Part shown: piece by piece, positions 59,101-64,000 of the stretch
How positions within the stretch are numbered: position 1 is the stretch's first letter
Layout: each line of letters begins with the position of its first letter
Source of the DNA: Callipepla californica brunnescens
Lineage: Eukaryota > Chordata > Aves > Galliformes > Odontophoridae
Reading direction: 5' to 3'
Length of the DNA stretch: 64,000 nt
Assembly: GCA_023055505.1 (NCBI GenBank)
Contig: JALIRH010000117.1
Span: 558,001-622,000 of the forward strand
Program-made: the position numbers and the translations under genes
Notes under the pieces: generated by a model
The model's input: the letters and a program-made list of their open reading frames with translations, nothing else
Database searches by the model: none
What the model was told of the DNA's origin: nothing

Positions 59101-61094
59101 GAAAGATGTTATTTTTAATCTCCAAATGTGCTTGGGGGTGATGAGCGCACTGAAGAATGTTTTATACAGCAGGAGGATGTTCCCTTTTGGTCCTGCAGTA
59201 AGAGGACATTCAGAAAAGAAAAATTAAAAACTTCAACCAGCTTACACACTGAGGTTCAGTTATTATAGTCTTTGTGGCAGTCTGATCTATGTACACTTCA
59301 CTGACTTACACAGAAATAAATTGCCATAGTTCGAAGTGATAACAGAAAGTGGTATAGTGAGATTTGGATGTGTGATTAGTTTCTCCACTGAATAACATTC
59401 TTTCAGCACACTTACATCTTTTTAACACAAGAATCAAGAAAAAATCAGGTTTGAGATGAGAAAATATTTGCTCACGTATTGTTAAAAGTTAGGCTGTTGA
59501 CAGCATGGAGAGGTGTGGTGACACACGGAATCAAGGACATCTAGGTTAGGATAGTGTGTCTAATATTATTGAAGTTCTGTTTGCTTTTTTATTCACTTTT
59601 TTTTATTTTTATTGTTTTTCTGTTCCTTTTTTCCCTTGCATCTATTCATCCCTGGACATTTAAATCATATGTTTTATCACCACTTCAGAAATTTCAGCAT
59701 TGTATTTGCGTTGCGGAACTGCACAGGGGCCAAGGACAATGCTAAAAAAAATATGTCTGTTCTTAATAATGAAAGGGTTTGTACAAATGATCTAGGCTGG
59801 ATGGTGCCTCAAGTAATCCTAGTTATAAATAACTTTTGCTATACAGCTAGCTGTATGCATTTTTATATATTTCGTATTAATAAACTGTTTCAGGATGCTG
59901 GCTGGTAGCCAGAGCTACCATGTGTTAGCCAGACATTGTCTGTGTCACCCCCCTCCAGTTCCCATTTGAAATTTGTTTCTCTTATCTCCCATTTTAGTGA
60001 GATCTAAAAAGACATCCAGAAGTCTGGCAATTCCAAAATGTTTCTGATGAAAACATTGTGCTGTAATTCATTCATTTACAGTTGCAAAGGTTATAGTAGC
60101 TCTAGATATCTACCATGATACGTTTTCTTAAACTCTGTTTGTCAAGGTGCTCTCCCTGTAGGAGAACTGGAAATGAATAACTTTGGACATACAACTTTGA
60201 AAACTTGATAGGCATTTTTGTGGGTATTCTAGAAAGCAAGTTAATGGCTTATGCATGTACAAAGTCTGTGCAGTTATAGTGGTTATCCCAGTTACGTCAA
60301 AAATGCTTTTCTCCTCATTTCTACCAACAGGAGATGTCACAATTTACTGGTTCTGTTACAGGAAAAAGATGTAGTCAGAACTTAGACTTCAGTTTTACTT
60401 TAAGGCTCATCTCTTGTAGGAAGTTAAGGCAGTGGAGTCAGTCCAGATTTCCAGGTTAAGTGGCAAGTCTTTTCTTCTTCCTCTCCTGTGAAGCCCCTGC
60501 CAAGCTTCTTATCACTCCCTCCTAGAAACAGACACATTGCCTATAGCTCTCTTTTTTCCTCTATTCTCTGGTAGTTTCTTCTGGGTTAAGCGTTAATTAT
60601 TTTGTACCCCAGAATTAGGTATATTTCAACTGAACTGTCTGAGGAAAACATATTGAGTTCTAATCGTATTATAGCATGTTCTCATTTTGCTTGCATGTTT
60701 GTTGTGGAGCTGAGAGCTGGAAACCCTTGTGTGAATTAGCTGTAGTAGGGAACTGCCTCAATTATACTGTATGTTTAAATAAAGTCAGAATTAGGATTTG
60801 CACTCTAATTATTCTTCTGGAAACATTGTTTTCTACATTATAGTGTTTTGTTGTTTTTTTTTTTTTAATATGTCTGAATAGTAAATTATAATCCTAGAGT
60901 CACAGAATAGCTTGGGTTGGAAGGGACCTTAAAATCATCTAGTTCCAACCCCAGATAGATTTTTCTTACTGTATTCAGGAGAAAGAAATGCAACTGAACC
61001 AAATATCTTTACTTTTCCTTTTAGGAGCACATGATCCTTTGTAGGTTTGCTGATCAGACAGCTGTTCATCTTCCACCTGAACGGAAGCTGATAG
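16732..61094 (+). CDS. GSTCD: Glutathione S-transferase C-terminal domain-containing protein, residues 1-582 (10 coding exons; last exon outside window)
   Basis: The coding sequence joins 16732-17142, 18640-19101, 24111-24365, 25047-25140, 51835-51950, 52161-52205, 53765-53893, 56560-56693, 58161-58191 and 61025-61094. All introns are GT-AG and the frame stays open throughout (1747 nt). The protein follows vertebrate GSTCD from MKDSIPEEHLYLGFSHQ onward. Residues about 138-330 form a GST-C-like helical region with an N-capping-box-like T277-x-x-D280 (FTLADIVLLPC). Residues about 430 onward form an SAM-methyltransferase-like domain (the Methyltransf_32 type shared with METTL25-like proteins). 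It has motif I DFCSGGGHVGI (441-451), acidic E466 in VVLIENKE, FIQAN, NIGVALHACGVATD (502-515) and SPCCYGFIQN (531-540). Human GSTCD is about 633 residues and is linked by GWAS to lung function; its enzymatic activity is unproven. The final 45-50 residues lie past 64000. Confidence 0.96.
17143..18639 (+). other. GSTCD intron 2
   Basis: A 1.5-kb AT-rich intron with poly(A)-like runs near 18319-18344. No repeat family or exon is recognised. Confidence 0.8.
18640..19101 (+). CDS. GSTCD: GSTCD exon 3 (residues 138-291, GST-C-like region)
   Basis: The exon is 462 nt, phase 0 at both ends, with acceptor TTTGACAG and donor GTAAGA. It starts VSQWTRLCEISIPLAVEGF, contains EPVRVHNDDKIRRQKL, then a charged and poorly conserved linker rich in K and E. 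It ends in HIFAEGLYFTLADIVLLPC followed by IHQFL. The T-x-x-D in FTLADI resembles the N-capping box of GST C-terminal domains. Confidence 0.95.
21445..21722 (+). mobile_element. CR1 LINE 3'-region fragment
   Basis: It contains the sense CR1 3' segment: AAGTTCAGACTGCACATTAG, then GGAGAAACCTCTTTACTGTG, the CAGACACTGGAACAGGCTTC segment, CCTAGGGAGGTCGTC and a tail ending near TTCCAACTAAACTACTG. The copy is degraded but all blocks are in the expected order. Confidence 0.8.
22398..22480 (-). mobile_element. CR1 LINE 3'-end fragment
   Basis: Antisense CR1 tail: a GGGATTGGAAAGGATATCTG segment, GCAGATCACCTTGTCCATCC, then CCCCCACTCAGAGCAG. Confidence 0.65.
24111..24365 (+). CDS. GSTCD: GSTCD exon 4 (residues 292-376)
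   Basis: The exon is 255 nt, phase 0 at both ends, with acceptor ATTTTTCTAG and donor GTAATT. It encodes the last helix-like part of the GST-C region (LPLISSWYQRVQQVPGVK), a variable acidic linker (PDELEEEQEDG) and the conserved FIGGPRPTMTKLM. Confidence 0.95.
24366..25046 (+). other. GSTCD intron 4
   Basis: A 681-bp AT-rich intron. Nothing recognisable is seen in it. Confidence 0.85.
25047..25140 (+). CDS. GSTCD: GSTCD exon 5 (residues 377-408)
   Basis: The exon is 94 nt with acceptor TTTCATATAG and donor GTAAGG, ending in phase 1. It encodes the conserved ERGIEARFSPHPCPNWTIDW segment and SPGE, with the first base of Gly408 at the end. It links the GST-like and methyltransferase-like halves. 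Confidence 0.95.
30062..30116 (-). mobile_element. Degraded CR1 LINE tail
   Basis: TCATAGAACCTTAGAATAG followed by GTTGGAGACGACCTTGAAG resembles the antisense CR1 terminal region. It is short and diverged. Confidence 0.5.
30536..30645 (-). mobile_element. CR1 LINE 3'-end fragment
   Basis: Antisense CR1 tail with clear blocks: GAATCATAGGGGTTGGAAGG, then GACCTCAAGAGATCATTGAG, TCCAACCCCCTGCCAAAGC, AGGTTCCTTACACCGGGTC and the AGGTAGGCATCCAGGC segment. Confidence 0.85.
31276..31290 (+). promoter_or_regulatory. Possible CTCF motif
   Basis: CCACAGGAGGGCAGC is close to the CTCF core consensus (CCNSNAGRNGGCRGC class). By eye only; occupancy is unknown. Confidence 0.4.
32464..32556. repeat. AT-rich low-complexity tract
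   Basis: About 90 bp of nearly pure A/T built from TATAAA and AAATAT-like words. Confidence 0.7.
37096..37185 (+). mobile_element. CR1 LINE internal fragment
   Basis: CTCAGTAAATTTGCAGATGA, CTCTGAGCTGGGAGGAAGTG and TCAATCTGCATGAGGGTAGG form a signature stretch of CR1 ORF2 3' coding sequence, here as a short truncated piece in sense orientation. Confidence 0.8.
39945..40116 (+). mobile_element. Galluhop-like mariner remnant (internally deleted)
   Basis: GATGGGTGGTGCGTTTCAGC, TGTGGTGACAGTGGGTACC and TCCTCTGGTACAGACTT recall mariner transposase coding sequence of the chicken Galluhop type. The right end GGAGGCATTACTTTCGGAGC followed by AACCTATGTA resembles the mariner terminal inverted repeat. 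The middle is missing, so no functional transposase can be made. The family match is from memory. Confidence 0.6.
41180..41285 (+). mobile_element. Possible highly diverged CR1 tail
   Basis: A TTTGAGCAGGAGCTTG-like segment followed by GATCTGAGAGCTCCTCC vaguely follows a CR1 3' end. Weak evidence. Confidence 0.3.
44541..44563. promoter_or_regulatory. Palindromic double PBX-MEIS/PREP-like site
   Basis: TGATTGACAG (44541-44550), a 3-nt spacer TAG, then the exact reverse complement CTGTCAATCA (44554-44563). TGATTGACAG is the canonical PBX-PREP/MEIS composite decamer, so two perfect sites face each other. A GC-richer block (about 44280-44510) lies just upstream. Confidence 0.55.
46507..46563 (+). 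repeat. C/T-rich (homopyrimidine-like) tract
   Basis: About 57 bp almost entirely of C and T on the plus strand, with C5-C8 and T4-T5 blocks. It lies 2.2 kb upstream of the T8C5 array. Confidence 0.75.
47150..47418 (+). mobile_element. CR1 LINE 3'-end copy (well preserved)
   Basis: It runs through the full CR1 3' order: GTGATAGGACAAAGGGGGAT, TTAGGAGGAAGTTTTTCACT, CAGAGGGTGGTGACACAATG, GAACAGGTTGCCCAGAAAGG, GATGCCCCATCCCTGGAGGC, TGATCTTTGAGGTCCTTTTC and the CCATTCTATGATTCTGTGA octamer-type end. This is the youngest-looking CR1 in the window. Confidence 0.92.
48813..49766 (+). repeat. T8C5 minisatellite, 13-bp unit, about 73 copies
   Basis: The plus strand alternates T8 and C5 with almost no deviation. 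The first C5 starts at 48818 and the last at 49757, a distance of 939 bp, or 72 x 13 + 3. That fits 73 C blocks with exactly three single-base insertions, which I see as C6 at 48922, C6 at 49209 and T9 at 49527. I saw no substitution. The array begins and ends in T5. It is in GSTCD intron 5, about 2.07 kb upstream of exon 6, and is homopyrimidine on the GSTCD sense strand. Every unit junction is a mirror repeat. Because 13 is not a multiple of 3 and the unit has no stop on either strand, all six frames stay open; these frames are not genes. Confidence 0.98.
50813..50854. repeat. 42-bp alternating pyrimidine-purine tract (TG/CA/TA)
   Basis: Every step from 50813 to 50854 alternates pyrimidine and purine. 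It begins TGTGTGTGCGTGTATGTG, passes through GCATGC and ends in CACATA. Such tracts can adopt Z-DNA. Confidence 0.8.
51281..51360. repeat. AT-rich low-complexity tract
   Basis: A run of TATA and ATTATAG-like words with almost no G or C. Confidence 0.6.
51835..51950 (+). CDS. GSTCD: GSTCD exon 6 (residues 408-446, start of methyltransferase-like domain)
   Basis: The exon is 116 nt with acceptor TTGTCCCCAG and donor GTAAAC. Two bases complete Gly408, then 38 codons run from KMSRDRALRKQQQLNNLV to AKPGDVIVDFCSGG. It carries the first half of the glycine-rich SAM-binding motif I (D441 to G446). It ends in phase 0. Confidence 0.95.
52161..52205 (+). CDS. GSTCD: GSTCD exon 7 (45-nt exon, rest of motif I)
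   Basis: The exon has an acceptor TTTTCACAG and donor GTAATT. It encodes GHVGIVIAHMLPLCQ (residues 447-461), completing SGGGHVGI and the helix after it. The 45 nt in phase 0-0 mean that skipping would keep the frame while removing the cofactor loop. Intron 6 before it is only 210 bp. Confidence 0.95.
52206..53764 (+). other. GSTCD intron 7
   Basis: A 1.56-kb AT-rich intron with short T runs (about 52651, 52945). No repeat family is recognised. Confidence 0.8.
53765..53893 (+). CDS. GSTCD: GSTCD exon 8 (residues 462-504)
   Basis: The exon is 129 nt, phase 0-0, with acceptor TGAAATCTAG and donor GTAAGT. It encodes VVLIENKELSLMRAKDRSDE, LGLNNISFIQANLDYF and NGTFNIG. E466 fits the acidic ribose-binding residue after strand 2 of class I methyltransferases. 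Confidence 0.95.
53894..56559 (+). other. GSTCD intron 8
   Basis: A 2.7-kb AT-rich intron with one CR1 tail (54155-54242). Nothing else is recognised. Confidence 0.8.
54155..54242 (+). mobile_element. CR1 LINE tail
   Basis: GTCGGTGTTCATTGCAGGGT, AGTTGTACTAGATACCGTTC, AGGAATCCCTTCCAACTC and AAAGATTCTGATTTTATGAT match the sense CR1 3' terminus. Confidence 0.75.
56560..56693 (+). CDS. GSTCD: GSTCD exon 9 (residues 505-549)
   Basis: The exon is 134 nt with acceptor ACATTGTAG and donor GTAAAC, ending in phase 2. It encodes VALHACGVATDMVIEHC and the SPCCYGFIQN motif (531-540). The PCCYG signature is the most diagnostic part of this methyltransferase-like family and sits where the catalytic or substrate loop is expected. 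Confidence 0.95.
56694..58160 (+). other. GSTCD intron 9
   Basis: A 1.5-kb AT-rich intron. Nothing recognisable is seen. Confidence 0.85.
58161..58191 (+). CDS. GSTCD: GSTCD exon 10 (31-nt microexon, residues 549-559)
   Basis: The acceptor CTTTTTTCAG and donor GTATGT flank 31 nt. One base completes Ser549, then 10 codons HQFKEILSYK. The frame fits exons 9 and 11 exactly and matches the human SEQFKKTLSYK region. Skipping would shift the frame. Confidence 0.92.
58192..61024 (+). other. GSTCD intron 10
   Basis: A 2.8-kb AT-rich intron with a poly(A) run near 58397-58415 and a CR1 tail at 60893-60955. Confidence 0.8.
60893..60955 (-). mobile_element. CR1 LINE tail (antisense)
   Basis: GTCACAGAATAGCTTGGG, then TTGGAAGGGACCTTAAAATC and ATCTAGTTCCAACCCC: the classic antisense CR1 3' end. 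Confidence 0.88.
61025..61094 (+). CDS. GSTCD: GSTCD exon 11 (residues 560-582)
   Basis: The exon is 70 nt with acceptor CCTTTTAG and donor GTATGA, ending in phase 1. It encodes EHMILCRFADQTAVHLPPER and KLI, plus the first base of the next Gly codon. It matches the human segment before the final exon. Confidence 0.94.
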
Positions 61095-64000
61095 GTATGA
61101 ATTGCTACAGATGTTACTTAAAGACTTTACTGAAAGTAAGCTGGTACTTACACTGCTGTAAAAAAGGAATAAATAGTGCTGTGAAATCTGGATTTCTTCA
61201 CATTTTTCTCCTTGGTGTTCTGAACTATGGTATTAAAACTGTTTTCTTTGTTTCCAATTATCAGTATGAGCAACATTTTACTGATTTTTTTTTTTTTTCT
61301 TTTTTTCTTGCCTCTCCACATTTTCTTCCACATTTCTGAGGTTTTTCACTGATGTCTTTCTATTGCCAGTATATATCACATTCAAATCGCTGGCAATTTG
61401 TAGTATCTATTTGTGGTATGAACACTTCATGCTGCTTTTAAGTGCTGGTCATAATCTGTTCAGAAGGGCAAGTATCTAGCGCCAGCTGTAAATAGTGTAA
61501 CTACATTACAGAATTTAGACTACATTTGATAAAGACAGGCTTCGGGGCATACAAACCTGTTTTGCCCACCTTGATATTAACTTCGTAATAATCTTGAAAA
61601 GCATTCTAAAAATTTTCTCAGATTGTATTTAAATGGTGAAGATTAATTTTATTTTATAGCTCTAACTAGGACACAGTTTGGCTTGACCTTTATCTGAGGT
61701 ACCAGCTTTCCTATCCTGAGACTTTATGTTATAGCTACAGCAGTGCATGATTCAATTTTCACCTTTCAGTAGTCAGTTCTGTTTCAGATTTCTGCATTAT
61801 TACAATTTTGGGTAAGAGTAGCTGCCTTCTTTCGGGTTATTTCCATGCTATGAGTGGCCAAAGCAATCTCATCCCTGTAATTTCAGTTGCTTGCTTAGGT
61901 GTTTTCTGAGAGAAAGAAATGCATAAAGGTGATGGTAATTTAATTACTCACATAGGCAACAAAGTACATAACACAGTATTTAATAACTAGAAATGCAGAA
62001 GTTCATGTTATGCGTAACTGTACCTCTCGTTGTCTTCCATAGCTTTTTCTATTTTTTTAATCTGAAGAAATAAGCAAAAACTTAAGATTTTGAAAATATG
62101 GAATAAGCAAAGCTGTTTCTTCATTGCATGCAAAATTCTAGGGTTTTTTTTAATTATTATTTATTTATAAGAGGTTATAGTGTGCTCCTGTCTGGAACTA
62201 ATGTTCTGATGAAAGCTATAAACTAGATTCTAGATCAGAAAAGACTGGAGGGATTGGAAACTGTAAAGATAGAGCTGCATTCCTGGTTCACATGAACCAC
62301 ACAGAATGGCAGGGGTTGGAAGGAACCTCAAGGGACCTGCATATGGTTATTCCTCCCCCACTTACTAAGCATATTCAAGCTGTAGGAGCAAATAATCATG
62401 GTTTTTAAAAAGATTTTTTTGAAGAATTTGGATTATTTCCTATTCTAGATGCAGAAAAATAAAGTAATACAGGTACTGAGATGCCTATTTTATAACTTGT
62501 CAGCTCTTCTGCTATCATCATAGTATTTGTGAATGGAGAAAAAAAATCAGCATTCAGTTACCAGTGTAGACATTTTCTCCTGCTGTTTGCCAGGTGGACT
62601 GAAATTTGGAAGAGTACTCAACAGCATCCTTAAGAGATCGTAGCTTGTGCCTTTTCTCTCTGTGAAACTGCAATTTTTTTATCACAAACATAGCTTCTAT
62701 GTTCTTTTTCCTGACAAAAGCCAAACACAAGTCATTATTCCCCCTTTCCATACAGGAAATGTCATTGCTTTTTATGTTTTAAAGAATGGTTGTTGTTTTA
62801 TTTTTCCTCTTAAGTTTCCAAGTAATGCTGCTCAATTTAATTGAAGACTGTTCCCATTCCGTTTTCCTATTTCAGCTGTGAAACTAATGTTATGGGAATC
62901 TTGATGGGCTACTTTGTCTTGTTTGCAAAAAACCTAAACATTGACTCTGATGCGGGTTGCAGCTATCATGAGATTTTTGTTTGTTTATGTTTGTGTAATG
63001 CATAATCAGATACTGAGAAGCCTCTGCAGATTTCATGTAATGCAAATATTTCTGAACAACTGGAGGCTTTTTATTTTCAGTGGTAAATGGCAGGAAAATG
63101 GCTTGTTGTATTTTTAAGGGTAGTATTGTAAAATGTATTTCAGCAATTATGCATCCTCAGTCAAATGGCTTACTTCTGTTTAATTACCTATAAGCCTCTA
63201 AATAAGCTGCGCACAAAGTGCAGCATTCTGACTATGACTGTCATGACTAAAAGTAGTAGGAGTAGTTAAAGGAATTACTGCCAATTTCTGTAGTATCTGT
63301 AAATATAAAAGAAAAGTTAAACTCAGTTCCACTACATACAGTGATTCCCTCTTAAATGAAGTTCTGCTTCCTGTTTTCACTGGATACGTCTGTTTAACCC
63401 TTTTGTACGTGGTAGTGGGACCTGAGTGTATGAATACTTAGTGGCCTCATGAGCATCACTACAATCCATCTAATGTTTTCCTTTTTATCGCAGAACTGAC
63501 CTGTGTATTTCTCACTGTCTTATTGGTTCCTCTGGTGATCTCAGTGCCCAACTGCAGCATTCCCATCTCACTCTTGAAGTATGAACTCTGAATAATTGTG
63601 ATACCAATCTCAGTGGGAGGTGTCTATATGCCATTTTGTTCAACTAACCACAGAAGCTAATTTTCTACAAACGTAGAATAGTGCCACAACAAGTAATTTA
63701 CAGAGTTCAGCCCTGATTGAATGCATAAACTGATAATTTCCCCCTACAGCATATAAATCCATACAGGACTAGATTGGAAAGATCTTTTTCAGGCTCGATG
63801 CATTGGCATGTCTACAAGTTGTTTGATATCCGTTTAGCTCCCCTCACAAATTGGAGGCCAGCACCAGGACAGAATCCAAATGTCATTGTCTTGAATAAGT
63901 CGAAACAGTGAATTCATTTGAGAAGGGGAAAATACTTCTGGCCATCAGCTCACTGTGGAAAGATAGGGAAGACTGCACTAGGTGTTGTATTGAAGTGTGA
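61095..64000 (+). other. GSTCD intron 11 (partial)
   Basis: AT-rich sequence with a CR1 tail (62298-62340). I searched for the conserved GSTCD C-terminus (GKQCM-like start, a VGVPI-like end) and did not find it, so the last exon should lie past 64000. A 53-codon frame behind a good acceptor at 63749 does not match it. Confidence 0.7.
62298..62340 (-). mobile_element. Short CR1 LINE tail (antisense)
   Basis: CACACAGAATGGCAGGGG followed by TTGGAAGGAACCTCAAGGG is the antisense CR1 terminus, truncated after about 40 bp. Confidence 0.7.

Noticed and set aside
61095..64000. Search for the last GSTCD exon
   Set aside because: No segment matches the conserved GKQCM start or the VGVPI-like end in the right phase, so I place the exon outside the window.
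1..64000. tRNA, rRNA, CRISPR arrays, bacterial operons or intact viral genes
   Set aside because: None seen. Repeats are dispersed eukaryotic elements, the only tandem array has no spacers, and the LTR pieces carry no internal genes.

Overview
The window is vertebrate nuclear DNA and looks avian, most likely galliform (chicken-like). The genes are interrupted by GT-AG introns. The interspersed repeats are the bird set: many truncated CR1 LINE 3' ends, ERVL-type avian LTR fragments and one degraded Galluhop-like mariner. There is no bacterial-style coding density, and most open reading frames are chance frames in introns.

Two genes are supported, and they diverge from one CpG-island promoter near 12.7-12.95 kb. 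On the minus strand, INTS12 (Integrator subunit 12) runs leftward. It has a non-coding first exon ending at 12722 and coding exons at 6959-7114, 4924-5076, 4269-4456 and 862-1021. These encode the first 219 residues, including the whole PHD finger; the last coding exon lies beyond position 1. On the plus strand, GSTCD (glutathione S-transferase C-terminal domain-containing protein) runs rightward. It has a non-coding exon ending at 12904 and ten coding exons between 16732 and 61094, giving 582 residues plus one base of the next codon. The final exon (about 45-50 residues in the human protein) was not found and should lie beyond 64000. All splice phases join cleanly.

Layout: 1-12721 is INTS12 exons and introns, with two ERVL-type LTR fragments in intron 1 close to the promoter. 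12.5-13.0 kb is the CpG island, with a perfect NRF1 palindrome between the two first exons. 13-25 kb holds GSTCD exons 2-5. 25141-51834 is the 26.7-kb intron 5, which carries CR1 and mariner remnants, a double PBX/MEIS-like palindrome, a 42-bp Z-DNA-type tract and the most striking object in the window. That object is a nearly perfect T8C5 minisatellite of about 950 bp (48813-49766). 51.8-61.1 kb holds GSTCD exons 6-11, which encode the methyltransferase-like half.

Functionally, INTS12 belongs to the Integrator complex (snRNA 3'-end processing and Pol II promoter-proximal termination). GSTCD is a poorly understood protein joining a GST-C-like region to an SAM-dependent-methyltransferase-like fold. 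I found no new multigene system. The best candidate for something undescribed is the T8C5 array, which is homopyrimidine on the GSTCD sense strand, is made of mirror repeats, and runs directly into an ideal-looking 3' splice site.
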